Assembly (NCBI RefSeq): GCF_003751445.1
Contig: NZ_RJUU01000001.1
Coordinates: forward strand, 873,001 to 937,000
DNA length: 64,000 nt
Reading direction: 5' to 3'
Origin: Streptomyces sp. 840.1
GTDB taxonomy: Bacteria > Actinomycetota > Actinomycetes > Streptomycetales > Streptomycetaceae
Positions 38,157 to 46,412 of the stretch are shown here, piece by piece. The stretch's first letter is position 1. Each line of letters starts with the position of its first letter. The translations under genes were made by a program, and so were the position numbers. The notes beneath the pieces were generated by a model. It searched no databases and had not been told where the DNA came from. It saw nothing but the letters and a program-made list of their open reading frames with translations.

Positions 38157-38346
38157 TGAGTCCACCTCTCGGTTCCGTGCGGGCCCGCCCGCCGCCTCGC
38201 CCGGGGCTGTCCCCCTGGGGATCGTCGCACCGGTAGGGGGCCGATCGCCCCGCCGTGCCGTGGCAGTCCCGAAGCCGCCACATTACTGCGCAGGCGCCGC
38301 ACCGGCCCAACCCGGCCTGTCACAAGTCCGTGATAAAGAGGGAAAC

Positions 38347-39387
38347 GTGACTGATTCCTCTTCCTATTACCTGGCCGCCGGCACGCGCTACGACTCCATG
38401 GAGTACCGGCGCACCGGCCGCAGCGGTCTCAAGCTCCCGGCCGTCTCGCTCGGCCTCTGGCACAACTTCGGCGACGACCGCGCGCTCGACTCGCAGCGCG
38501 CCATCCTGCGCCGCGCCTTCGACCTCGGGGTGACCCACTTCGACCTGGCCAACAACTACGGCCCGCCGCCCGGCTCCGCCGAGCTGAACTTCGGGAAGCT
38601 CTTCCGGCAGGACTTCGCCCCGTACCGCGACGAGCTGGTGATCTCCACCAAGGCCGGGTACGACATGCACCCCGGCCCCTACGGCGAGTGGGGCTCGCGC
38701 AAGTACCTGCTGTCCTCGCTCGACGCCTCGCTGAAGCGGATGGGCCTCGACTACGTCGACATCTTCTACTCGCACCGCTTCGACCCGGACACCCCGCTGG
38801 AGGAGACGATGGGGGCCCTGGCCTCCGCCGTGCAGCAGGGCAAGGCGCTGTACGTAGGGGTGTCCTCGTACAACTCCGAGCAGACCGCCGAGGCGGCGCG
38901 GCTGCTCAAGGAGATGGGCGTACCGGCCCTGATCCACCAGCCGTCCTACTCGATGATCAACCGCTGGACCGAGGAGGACGGTCTGCTGGACACGCTGGAG
39001 GCGGCCGGCATGGGCTGCATCTCCTTCGTGCCGCTCGCCCAGGGGCTGCTGACCAACAAGTACCTGAAGGGCATCCCGGAGGGTTCGCGCGCCACCCAGG
39101 GCAAGTCCCTCAACCCGGACCTGCTCTCGGACGAGGTGGTGCGCCGGCTCAACGGCCTGAACGACATCGCGCGCGGGCGCGGTCAGTCGCTGGCCCAGCT
39201 GGCCCTCAACTGGGTGCTGCGCGACAGCCGTATGACGTCGGCTCTGATCGGCGCGTCGAGCGTGCGGCAGCTGGAGGAGAACGTCGCGGCGCTGGCCGGT
39301 CCGGCTCTGACCGCGGCGGAGCTGAAGGAGATCGACACCTTCGCGGTGGACACCGCCGGGACCAACATCTGGGCCGGACGGGCCTGA
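38347..39387 (+). CDS. Aldo-keto reductase, YghZ/L-glyceraldehyde-3-phosphate reductase type
   Basis: NADPH-dependent AKR14-like enzyme, 346 residues from GTG 38347 (AGAGGGA SD). The catalytic tetrad contexts are visible: THFDLANNYGPPPGSAE (Asp, Tyr), ELVISTKAGYDM (Lys) and DIFYSHRFDPDTPLEE (His). The cofactor loop is SALIGASSVRQLEEN. Length and motifs match YghZ. Its role may be methylglyoxal or glyceraldehyde phosphate detoxification. It is divergent from uppS. Confidence 0.9.
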   Translation: MTDSSSYYLAAGTRYDSMEYRRTGRSGLKLPAVSLGLWHNFGDDRALDSQRAILRRAFDLGVTHFDLANNYGPPPGSAELNFGKLFRQDFAPYRDELVISTKAGYDMHPGPYGEWGSRKYLLSSLDASLKRMGLDYVDIFYSHRFDPDTPLEETMGALASAVQQGKALYVGVSSYNSEQTAEAARLLKEMGVPALIHQPSYSMINRWTEEDGLLDTLEAAGMGCISFVPLAQGLLTNKYLKGIPEGSRATQGKSLNPDLLSDEVVRRLNGLNDIARGRGQSLAQLALNWVLRDSRMTSALIGASSVRQLEENVAALAGPALTAAELKEIDTFAVDTAGTNIWAGRA

Positions 39388-39773
39388 CAGGCCGGGCGGT
39401 CCTGCGGTCCGGCAGGGGGCCGGCGGGGAGGCGGGCCCGCGTCGCGTCAGCGGGCACCGCGGCCCCGTTTGCGCCGGGGCACAAAAAAACGGGCCGGTCC
39501 GTGGGGGGGGGTTACGGACCGGCCCGAGGGGGGGTTTCCACCATAACCCTTCGTAAGTGCTGCTGCGTGCATCGCCGCCAAATAATTACTCTCCGAATGT
39601 GCGGGGCTCCGTTGTGAGCACGGAATACGGGCCTCCGGCCCCCTCGGACCTGCACGGACGGCCCGGGGCGCCGCCTTGACGCCCGAATCGCCCACGAGAC
39701 ATGCACAGGACGTGCACATTCCGGCTGCGGGCGGCCGCCCGCCCCTGTTCGCGGCCCCGGCCGCAGCCGGTCG
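39388..39773. other. Intergenic region with small-RNA candidate
   Basis: Outside the RNA and its terminator (39483-39590), no gene or further structure was recognised. Local base composition drops near 39575-39600, consistent with a promoter. Confidence 0.5.
39483..39575 (-). ncRNA. Candidate small RNA resembling the actinobacterial 6C RNA
   Basis: On the minus strand an AT-rich box (39581-39588, TAATTA) is followed by about 90 nt. A C7 run comes after GGTGGAAA, then a perfect 13-bp hairpin (39490-39502 with 39514-39526) whose loop is a run of C, then seven T (39483-39489). C-run loops in hairpins and a genuine U-tract are the published hallmarks of 6C RNA in actinobacteria. A U-tract terminator is exceptional in this genome. 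A short ORF overlaps the RNA (ATG 39571) but its reading runs through the terminator. The 5' end is inferred. Confidence 0.55.
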
Positions 39774-40232
39774 TCAGGTCGTGGAGGCCGCGCCCCGGTG
39801 GCCCCGGGTGAACCTGATTCCCACGGTGTCCCCGCCGATGACCACGAAGCGGCCGCCCTCGCAGCGGATGACGGCCTCGTGGACCTCACCCCGGTCGTCC
39901 CGGCGCTCCTCGGTGCTCAGCACCGTCCAGCCGCCGTCGGGCGGCTGCGGCAGATTCGCCATCGTGGCGAACTCCCACTGGGCGGCCGGCACACACCAGT
40001 CGGGGAGGTGCGGCCAGGTGCCGGAGCCGACGTGCAGGGTGCCGTCCGAGGCGCAGGTCAGAAGCACCGACTGGCTGTCGGACAGCAGGAATTCGACGGC
40101 CTCGGGCTCCCCCATCCGGCCCTCGGGCCGATAGAACACGCCGAGGACGCCGACGATCCGGGCGCCTCTGAGCCATTCGGCGTTCCCCTGCCGAGGGCCG
40201 CTCGTGGCTTCCTCGTCGCTGCCGACCCTCAT
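39774..40232 (-). CDS. Hypothetical protein
   Basis: 152 residues from ATG 40232 (MRVGSDEE). Soluble, no signal peptide. Visible segments are EAVEFLLSDSQSVLLTCASDGTLHVGSG and HEAVIRCEGGRFVVIGGDTVGIRFT, a probable beta-rich fold. It may be co-directional with, but is separated from, the methyltransferase upstream. Function unknown. Codon use is normal for Streptomyces. Confidence 0.7.
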   Translation of the reverse strand: MRVGSDEEATSGPRQGNAEWLRGARIVGVLGVFYRPEGRMGEPEAVEFLLSDSQSVLLTCASDGTLHVGSGTWPHLPDWCVPAAQWEFATMANLPQPPDGGWTVLSTEERRDDRGEVHEAVIRCEGGRFVVIGGDTVGIRFTRGHRGAASTT

Positions 40233-40294
40233 GGCGTGGCTCCTTCCCCGTGCGCTCAGCGACCAGAGTGCCATCCTTCGGGCGCGGGAAGGGG

Positions 40295-41137
40295 CTACGC
40301 GGGTGAGACCGGCCGTCCGGGTTTGCGGGCCTCGATCAGAAAGCGGGTGGTGTGGGCGACGAACGGGCCCTCGTTCTCGATCAGCCGGTGCAGTGAGGCG
40401 AGTTGCGGCCGGTACCGCTCGACGGTGAAGCCCGGCACCATCCAGATCACCTTGCGCAGGAAGTAGACGACGGCGCCGATGTCGAAGAACTCGGTGCGCA
40501 GCCGCTCGAACCGCAGGTCGACGACTTCGAGACCGGCCGCCCCGGCGGCGGCGCGGGCCTGCTCCGGATCGCGGCTGCCCCGCACCTGCGGCGGCTGCGG
40601 GCCGAGGAAGTACTCGACGAGTTCGAAGACACTTGCGGGGCCGACCTGTTGGGAGAAGTACGTGCCGCCGGGCGTCAGGACCCGGGCGATCTCGTCCCAC
40701 CAGGTGGTCACCGGATGCCGGCTGACGACGAGGTCGAAGGCCGCGTCGCCGAAGGGCAGCGGCGGCTCGTCCTCGTCCGCGACGACGGCCGCGCCGAGCG
40801 GGTGCAGCAGGGCGGTGGCGCGGGCGATGTTCGGCGGCCAGGACTCGGTGGCGACGGTCAGCGGCGGCAGCTTCGGCGCGGCGGCGAGGACCTCACCGCC
40901 GCCGGTCTGGATGTCGAGCGCCGCGCCCGCCCGGCCCAGCCGCTCCCCCATGGCACGGGCGTAGCCCCAGGAGGGCCGCTGCTCGGTGGCGCGGCCGTCG
41001 AGCCAGGAGAAGTCCCAGCCCGCGACGGAGACGGTGTCCGCCTCGGTGACCAGTGCGTCGAACCGGGCGCTCCGGGCCGCCTCCTGTGCCGACTGTGCGG
41101 CCTGGGCCGCGCTGGTGTCTTCGGGTGTTCCGGGCAT
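40295..41137 (-). CDS. Class I SAM-dependent methyltransferase
   Basis: 280 residues. The Rossmann-type motif I is diverged (AALDIQTGGGEVLAAAP, about residues 73-89), followed by an acidic DEDEPPLPFGDAAFDLVVSRH (motifs II-III) and IARVLTPGGTYFSQQVG (post-motif). The C-terminal half is typical of small-molecule methyltransferases. The substrate is unknown. Confidence 0.82.
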   Translation of the reverse strand: MPGTPEDTSAAQAAQSAQEAARSARFDALVTEADTVSVAGWDFSWLDGRATEQRPSWGYARAMGERLGRAGAALDIQTGGGEVLAAAPKLPPLTVATESWPPNIARATALLHPLGAAVVADEDEPPLPFGDAAFDLVVSRHPVTTWWDEIARVLTPGGTYFSQQVGPASVFELVEYFLGPQPPQVRGSRDPEQARAAAGAAGLEVVDLRFERLRTEFFDIGAVVYFLRKVIWMVPGFTVERYRPQLASLHRLIENEGPFVAHTTRFLIEARKPGRPVSPA

Positions 41138-41224
41138 ACGGAGATCGTCTCAGCCGGACCCCGCCGCACGCGACCGTAATAGCGGCGGCGGCGCGGGCGC
41201 GGCGTCGCCGGGGCGCGGCGGCCC

Positions 41225-42154
41225 TCAGGCGGCCAGGCCGCCGAGGAGGATGCCGAGCAGCGCCCCGGCGATCATGAACGGGCCGAACGGGATGCCCGTC
41301 GCGCGCCCGGCGCGGCGCATGATCATCAGCGCCAGGCCGTACACCGCGCCGAACAGGAACCCGGCGAAGCCGCCCGCGAACACGACGGCCCAGCCGTACC
41401 AGCCGAGTACCACGCCCAGTGAGAGCGCGAGTTTGACGTCTCCGAAGCCCATTCCGTTCGGGTTGACGAGGAAGAGCAGGAGGTAGAAGGCGCCGAGGCC
41501 GGCACCGCCGAGCAGCGCGGACAGCCAGGAGCCGCCGTGTTCCGGCAGCAGGGCGGCGATGCCCAGGAGAACGGCGGCCGCCCCGGCGGCAGGCAGCGTC
41601 AGCCGGTCCGGCAGCCGGTGGACGCGGTGGTCGACGGCCGCGAGGAGCACGGCGACGGGGACGAGCAGCAGCCACACGGCGAGCTCGGGGCGGAACCCGG
41701 TGGTCGCGGCGACCGCGGCGCAGCCGAGGGCGGAGATGACGGGCAGGAGGAGGGCGGGCGCGTACCGAGGTCCGCCCCGGCGCGGCGGCGTGGGGCGGGG
41801 GGCCTCCGGGCCGGGGGACGCGCCCGGGTGGGTGTCCGGGGGCGGGTGCGGGCCGGGGGACGGGTGGGTGTCTGGGTGCGGGTGCGGGTGCGGGCCGGGG
41901 CGCGGGTGGGTGTCTGGGTGCGGGTGCAGGCCGCGGGGCGTCTGTGTGGACACTGCCGGATCCGCTGTTGCACAGGCCGTGCAGCGCGTGGAGCCGAGCC
42001 AGCCGCGGGCCGGGCCGGTGAGCGCGTGGCCGGCCGGGCAGGCGTCGCGCCACGCGTCCTCGGGTTCGACGGAGAACCGGTAGGCGGCGCGCGGGACCAG
42101 CAGTCCGGCCGAGGCGCCCCAGAGGGCGGCGACCGCTATCAGCGTGGCGTACAC
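41225..42154 (-). CDS. A24-family prepilin peptidase with expanded His/Pro/Thr insert
   Basis: Aspartic protease (PilD/TadV/FlpK type) processing pilins, 309 residues. A first helix (1-20) precedes a cytoplasmic Cys-containing loop (CPAGH ... STRCTAC). A low-complexity insert of about 45 residues (about 72-120) follows, built from repeats such as PHPHPDTHPRPGP. Six or more helices then carry the catalytic aspartates in AAVDHRVHRLPDRLT and MGFGDVKLALS. The insert is encoded by tandem repeats at 41818-41935. No pilin gene is adjacent. Confidence 0.88.
   Translation of the reverse strand: MYATLIAVAALWGASAGLLVPRAAYRFSVEPEDAWRDACPAGHALTGPARGWLGSTRCTACATADPAVSTQTPRGLHPHPDTHPRPGPHPHPHPDTHPSPGPHPPPDTHPGASPGPEAPRPTPPRRGGPRYAPALLLPVISALGCAAVAATTGFRPELAVWLLLVPVAVLLAAVDHRVHRLPDRLTLPAAGAAAVLLGIAALLPEHGGSWLSALLGGAGLGAFYLLLFLVNPNGMGFGDVKLALSLGVVLGWYGWAVVFAGGFAGFLFGAVYGLALMIMRRAGRATGIPFGPFMIAGALLGILLGGLAA
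41818..41935. repeat. Tandem GC-rich repeat inside the prepilin peptidase gene
   Basis: Units related to CGGGTGGGTGTCTGGGTGCG and GGGTGCGGGCCGGGG recur about three times. They keep the reading frame and encode Pro/His/Thr repeats in the cytoplasmic loop. Confidence 0.75.
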
Positions 42155-42237
42155 CTCACCGAGCCTAAGGGCTCTCCGGGTGCCCGCAGGGCTCTGTTCC
42201 GGCCCGGCGGGCGCGAGTTGGGGCTACCGTCGTGGAC

Positions 42238-42630
42238 ATGGCCCAATGGCGCAACGGCAGTGGAACGCTCACGTTCATGGACTCGGAGAGGGCGCGGGAG
42301 ACGGACATTCCGCTGCGGATCGCGGCCTCGTACCGGCATCGGAGCCGTGGGCTGCTCGGGCAGGACGGCATCGACGGGGCGCTGCTGATCACGCCGTGCG
42401 GGAGTGTGCACTCCTTCCGTATGCGGTTCACGATCGATGTGGCCTATCTGGACCGGAAGTTGAAGGTGGTGGCGGTCCGCACGATGAAGCCGGGACGGCT
42501 CGGGCTCCCCCGCCTCCGCGCCCGGCACGTGATCGAGGCGGAGGCCGGTGCGATGGCCGGGTGGGGCCTGCGGCCGGGTGTGCGGGTGGCGATCTCGCAG
42601 GGCGACGGCTCCCCCGGTGACGGCGCGTGA
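42238..42630 (+). CDS. DUF192 domain protein
   Basis: 130 residues. The DUF192/COG1430 core reads HRSRGLLGQDGIDGALLITPCGSVHSFRMRFTIDVAYLDRKLKVVAV, followed by RARHVIEAEAGAMAGWGLRPGVRVAI. In this family the conserved C..SVHSF(W/R)M segment is invariant; the function is unknown. ATG 42238 is used; a second ATG two codons upstream is possible. It is divergent from the prepilin peptidase gene. Confidence 0.85.
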   Translation: MAQWRNGSGTLTFMDSERARETDIPLRIAASYRHRSRGLLGQDGIDGALLITPCGSVHSFRMRFTIDVAYLDRKLKVVAVRTMKPGRLGLPRLRARHVIEAEAGAMAGWGLRPGVRVAISQGDGSPGDGA

Positions 42631-42695
42631 GCGTGCCGGGCAGGTGATGGCGCTGACGCCCGCCGCCTCATCGGCGGGGGCGCCGACCGCCCGGT

Positions 42696-42818
42696 TCAGC
42701 GAACCCGGTCGTAGACCACGGCCGTCTCCCCCAGCTCACCGGTCTCCTGGTGGCTGGGCTTCCACTTCGAAGCCGGCAGGCCGTCGTCGAACAGGCCCCG
42801 GGCGACCTCGGAGGTCAC
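42696..42818 (-). pseudogene. C-terminal remnant of an unknown gene, abutting MITE copy B
   Basis: The minus-strand frame ending at 42696 encodes 40 residues with coding-like codon use: ARGLFDDGLPASKWKPSHQE then ETAVVYDRVR. It is preceded directly by the CTAG at the MITE boundary (a TAG in this frame), and no matching upstream frame exists on the other side. The 5' part of the gene is therefore missing, not merely interrupted. The parent family was not recognised. Confidence 0.5.
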
Positions 42819-42984
42819 CTAGGGCCTCTCGTTTGGATCATGCCGGGCTCACGGTGTCCGGCACGCACATCTGCGGCGTTGTCGTCGGTCGCCAATGCTC
42901 CGCATTGACTCCCTCCTCCGCCTTGCAGCCGCACGCACCGGACACCGCTCCCTGATCCGGCCTGATCCAAACGAAAGACCCTAG
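42819..42984 (-). mobile_element. MITE-like element, copy B (inverted relative to copy A)
   Basis: Bounded by CTAG at 42819-42822 and 42981-42984, with the same 158-bp interior and terminal inverted repeats as copy A (16587-16752) in the opposite orientation. The reverse complement differs from copy A at only two positions (one near the central AATGC hairpin, one in the right arm), indicating recent transposition or gene conversion. It lies between the PIG-V-like gene and a gene remnant. Confidence 0.88.
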
Positions 42985-43067
42985 GGCACGAACATCCCGA
43001 AATCGCTCGGCCCACAAGGGATACGAGTCGTGGCGTACGGAGTACCGCTCAGTGCCGGCCACCCGCC

Positions 43068-44276
43068 TCACGGCGGGCCGGAGCCGAGCAGCGTCCATGC
43101 CCCGTACGCCGCCGAGGCCGAGGCGAGTAGCGCCAGGACCGTCGCCGTACGGGCGGCGGAGCGCAGCCGCAGCAGCGCGACGGCGGGCGGCAGGAGGAGG
43201 GGGAACGCGGGCATCATCAGCCGGGGCCGGGAGCCGAAGTAGCCGGAGCCGATCAGCGAGATGACGACGACGGCGATGCCGTACACGAGTACGGGTAGCG
43301 GCTGGCGCTGCCGCACGCACAGGTACACCAGCCAGCCGAGACCGGCCAGCGCCACGCACAGCCCGAGCGCCCCCGGCAGCGGAAGGCCGAGGATGAACCC
43401 GGCGAGGGCCGCGCCGCCGTCGATGCTGTTGCCCCACTGGGCCTGGACGTCGAAGTAGGCGAACGGGCTGCCTTCGCGCACGGCCACGAACACCACGTAC
43501 CCGAGCCAGCCCAGCGGCGCGAGGGCCACCCCGGCGAGCATCCGGCCGTTGCGGCGGACGATGCCGTCGGTGGCACCGGCCCGGTACTCGCGTACGAGCG
43601 TGACGGCTGCGGTGATCGCCAGGGCGGCGATGAGCGCGGCGGCGGACGGGCGGGTGAGACCGGCCAGTACGGACAGCGCGCCGGCCACGATCCACCGCCG
43701 GGTCAGCGCCGCGTACAGCGACCAGGCGGCGAGCGCGGTGAACAGGGTCTCGGTGTACGCCATGGACTGGACGAACGCCGTCGGGTACACCCCCCACAGC
43801 GCGGCCAGCACCACCCCCGTCCGGCGTCCGTGGACCCGTGCGCCGACGGCGAAGATCCCCCAGGCCGCGAGGAGACCCGCCACCCACGCGACCAGCAGTC
43901 CGGCGCCCGCGACGCCGAGCGGGGTCACCTCCGCGATGCCGCGCTCCAGCGCGGGCAGCAGCGGGAAGAAGGCCAGGTCGGAGTGGATACCGCCGTCGGG
44001 CAGGGTGACGGTGTAGACGTACCCGTGCTCCGCGACCCGCTGGTACCAGACGGAGTCCCAGCGCTCGGCGAGCAGGTGGAAGGCGTCCTTCCCCGCTAGG
44101 GACGCGGCCGCCCAGAAGACGACGAGCCCGACGATCCGCACGGCCGCGTAGGCGCCGAGCGCCGGGGCCGCCGAGGCGAGCGCGGCCGAGGCGCGGGCCC
44201 GGACCCGCCTGTGCTCCTGGGAGGGCTGCGGATGCGGCCGGGAGCGGGTGGCCTGCGGGGAGGGTTCTGCGGACAT
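43068..44276 (-). CDS. PIG-V-like polytopic mannosyltransferase
   Basis: 402 residues with about nine to ten helices from ATG 44276. The first luminal loop carries AERWDSVWYQRVAEHGY, the WDxxWY motif of PIG-V/GT76-like mannosyltransferases, followed by DLAFFPLLPALERG. Later features are YTETLFTALAAWSLYAAL, AGLTRPSAAAL and YFGSRPRLMMPAFPLL. Such enzymes use polyprenyl-phosphate sugars in actinobacterial glycolipid or protein glycosylation. MITE copy B lies about 80 bp past the stop. Confidence 0.82.
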   Translation of the reverse strand: MSAEPSPQATRSRPHPQPSQEHRRVRARASAALASAAPALGAYAAVRIVGLVVFWAAASLAGKDAFHLLAERWDSVWYQRVAEHGYVYTVTLPDGGIHSDLAFFPLLPALERGIAEVTPLGVAGAGLLVAWVAGLLAAWGIFAVGARVHGRRTGVVLAALWGVYPTAFVQSMAYTETLFTALAAWSLYAALTRRWIVAGALSVLAGLTRPSAAALIAALAITAAVTLVREYRAGATDGIVRRNGRMLAGVALAPLGWLGYVVFVAVREGSPFAYFDVQAQWGNSIDGGAALAGFILGLPLPGALGLCVALAGLGWLVYLCVRQRQPLPVLVYGIAVVVISLIGSGYFGSRPRLMMPAFPLLLPPAVALLRLRSAARTATVLALLASASAAYGAWTLLGSGPP

Positions 44277-44370
44277 ACGGCCGATTATCGCCGTTCCGGG
44301 GTTCCCACCCGTGGCCGCCCCGGTCCGGGCCCCCGCGTCCGGCAGGCCCGGCCCACCCGGCGGGCCCGGC

Positions 44371-44841
44371 TCACCCGGCGGGGCGGATCCGCGTGAGTCC
44401 CGCCGCCAGGGCGGGGCCGAGCTCCTGGGTGAGGCCATGCCCCGGGCTGCCGGGAAAGGGCAGGTACCCCAGGAAGGAGGTCACCACGACCTCGTCGATC
44501 CCCGCGATCCCGCGCGTGAACTGCTCCTCCAGGAATCCCAGGGTGCGACGCCACTCCGGGGCGCCGGCCGCTCCGTCCCCGTCCCCGTCCCCGTCCCCGT
44601 CCCCATCTCCGTCCGCGTCTCGGTCTCCGTCTGCTTCTGTGTACGCGTGCGCGTGCGCTTCCGCGCCCAGGTAGGACCGTACGGTCTGCCGGGTGACGTC
44701 CCAGAAGAAGACGTGCGGCAGCACGGTGTCCTCGTTGAAGACGTGCGCCTCGTACAGAGCCCGGAACCCGGGGACCCGCTCCACCAAATCGGTCACCAGC
44801 CGCACGTCCGCGGCCCCGCGCCCTCCCGGTGTCTCAGTCAC
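44371..44841 (-). CDS. Uncharacterised protein with Asp-Gly repeat (operon gene 3)
   Basis: 156 residues from GTG 44841, overlapping the upstream gene by 8 bp. The N-terminal part reads DLVERVPGFRALYEAHVFNE, VLPHVFFWDVTRQTVRSYLG; a run of Asp-Gly dipeptides occupies about residues 68-90. The C-terminus (RTLGFLEEQFTRGIAGIDEVVVTSFLGYLP) resembles small cytosolic proteins of unknown role in actinobacteria. The repeat is encoded by a GTCCCC microsatellite (44575-44640). Confidence 0.68.
   Translation of the reverse strand: MTETPGGRGAADVRLVTDLVERVPGFRALYEAHVFNEDTVLPHVFFWDVTRQTVRSYLGAEAHAHAYTEADGDRDADGDGDGDGDGDGDGAAGAPEWRRTLGFLEEQFTRGIAGIDEVVVTSFLGYLPFPGSPGHGLTQELGPALAAGLTRIRPAG
44575..44640. repeat. 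GTCCCC hexanucleotide microsatellite
   Basis: Five perfect GTCCCC units (44575-44604) followed by about six degenerate units. On the coding (minus) strand it encodes Asp-Gly repeats without changing frame, so unit-number changes would vary protein length. Confidence 0.9.
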
Positions 44842-45280
44842 CCGGGCTCCTTCCGTAGAAGGGCCTGACGGTTCCGGCCAGCTTCCGCTGCACCGAGCGC
44901 AGCATCCGGATGGTCGGCTCGTCCGCGAGTCCGGTGGTCGTCGGCCATTCCACGCCGGTGCCCGCGAGATCGCTGACGAAGACGATCTCCGTGGCCAGCA
45001 GTACCCGCGCCCAGTCGGCCGGGGCGAGCGGGCGGTCGGCGCCGAGCGCGTCGCGCAGCAGATGGGCCCGGTCGACGAGGTCCTGGGCATCCGCGAACCC
45101 CATGCCGACGGCGAGCCGGTCGCCGCACCGGGCCGGGCCGCCCCATTCGAGGAGTGCCCGGCGCAGCAGCCGGGTCTCGTCCTCCGTGAGCAGCTCGCTC
45201 GCCGCCGCTCCCCGCTCCCCCGGCATCGAGACGGCCGGGACGGCCCCTCCCGGATGCCGGTCTGCCTCGCGCCCGGTCAC
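44834..45280 (-). CDS. Uncharacterised protein (operon gene 2)
   Basis: 148 residues from GTG 45280, overlapping the previous stop by GTGA. All-helical appearance: SELLTEDETRLLRRALLEWGGPARCGDRLAVGMGFADAQDLVDRAHLLRDAL, then RPLAPADWARVLLATEIVFVSDL and a C-terminal TIRMLRSVQRKL. No catalytic motif is recognised. Coupled both upstream and downstream, it likely acts together with its neighbours. Confidence 0.7.
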   Translation of the reverse strand: MTGREADRHPGGAVPAVSMPGERGAAASELLTEDETRLLRRALLEWGGPARCGDRLAVGMGFADAQDLVDRAHLLRDALGADRPLAPADWARVLLATEIVFVSDLAGTGVEWPTTTGLADEPTIRMLRSVQRKLAGTVRPFYGRSPGD

Positions 45281-45870
45281 CTGCTGGGGACCTCACTGCC
45301 GTAGACGACCCAGGGCGCCTGCTCGAAGGAGCCCACCCCGAACAGCTGCGGTTGCATGGAGGCGACCTCGGAGCGCACGGCCAGGGTGTCCGGCCAGCAG
45401 TCGAAGTACACCGACCCCTTCACGATGAACCCCCGCCAGTCCGTCGCCGCCGACGCGCCCTCGCGGTCGAGCACGAAGCCGATGCAGAGCACCGAGGCCC
45501 TGCCTATCGCCTCCCGTATCGCGCGCACGGCCGCTTCCCGTTCCTCGGGTCCCAGCGCGCCGAGGGCGAACTGCAGCGCGACCGTGCCGTCGTCCGTCCG
45601 CCGGACCCGGGTCGGGATCTCGGCTCCGCTGCTCACCCAGAGCAGGAAGTCGACCTGGTCCAGCCGTTGCAGTCCGGCCAGCAGCACCAGCTGATCCCTG
45701 GTCACCCATGACTGGGTGCCCGGTGGTTCGGCTCCCGGGCTGACGAGCGTGATGCGCCGCGTGGCCGGGTGTGCGGGACTTACGCCGGCCGCCTCCAGGT
45801 CCCCGAGCAGCGATTCCGCGTCGGGGCGGCTCCAGCCCACGTGATACGAGTAGAAGAATCCGTCACTCAT
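45277..45870 (-). CDS. Uncharacterised protein (operon gene 1)
   Basis: 197 residues from ATG 45870 (MSDGFFYSYHVGWSRPDAES). No signal peptide; mixed alpha/beta. It contains RITLVSPGAEPPGTQSWVTRDQ and a hydrophobic QVDFLLWVSSG strand, then FIVKGSVYFDCWPDTLAV. Family not recognised. It heads a three-gene minus-strand operon with overlapping stops and starts (45870 to 44371). Confidence 0.68.
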   Translation of the reverse strand: MSDGFFYSYHVGWSRPDAESLLGDLEAAGVSPAHPATRRITLVSPGAEPPGTQSWVTRDQLVLLAGLQRLDQVDFLLWVSSGAEIPTRVRRTDDGTVALQFALGALGPEEREAAVRAIREAIGRASVLCIGFVLDREGASAATDWRGFIVKGSVYFDCWPDTLAVRSEVASMQPQLFGVGSFEQAPWVVYGSEVPSR

Positions 45871-46065
45871 GACACCGCACCCCATTTTAAGTGTGGCCAC
45901 CCGCCCACCCGGACAGGCCGGTTGGCGGTCGACCGCCCTACAGGTCAGGTAGAGCGTGAAGATCCCTGCGCACCGGAGCATGCCCGATCGGCCGCCTGGC
46001 GGCGGCAGTTGCGGACGGCTCGCGGTCGGTCGCTCACGAGCCTAGCCAGCCCGGCCGCCGGGTGC

Positions 46066-46412
46066 ATGGGTCCGGGGCCCCACGGCTACTCGCGGATCAG
46101 CGCCGCGCCGGGGCCGGAGCGGACGGCCGCGTGGCTCGTCGGCGCCCTCGAAGTGGACGAACTCGCTCTCGGCCCGCGTGCCCGCGGGGCCGGTCTCGCG
46201 GCGGCGCTCCTGGACTCCGTCACCGCACCTGCGGTGGACGGTCGTTGCCGGCTGATCACCTCGGCGCGCGCCGGACCGGCGTTGCGCCTCTACCCCGGCT
46301 GGGCCGGCAGCCGGCGTTCGTTCCACCGGAGGACTCCGAACCCGTGGCCGTCCTCGGGCTTCGATATGTGGTGGACAGGCCGTCGGTGAGCCATCAGGGT
46401 GTACCGCGATGA
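46066..46412 (+). pseudogene. Truncated and frameshifted GNAT acetyltransferase
   Basis: The frame from ATG 46066 encodes GALEVDELALGPRARGAGLAAALLDSV (GNAT acetyl-CoA loop, R-x-x-G-x-G/A type) up to ALRLY at about 46293. A one-base shift there continues the family sequence in another frame: RLGRQPAFVPPEDSEPVAVLG, ending at 46412. The N-terminal half of the fold is missing. The restored stop overlaps the DinB start by ATGA, suggesting the two were once coupled. Confidence 0.72.

Noticed and set aside
42838..43887. 349-codon minus-strand frame reading through MITE copy B
   Set aside because: It is an alternative frame of the mannosyltransferase gene; its last part reads into the MITE by chance.
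44834..45870. Toxin-antitoxin or defence pair
   Set aside because: Coupled genes, but no nuclease, kinase or immunity motif could be found to support it.
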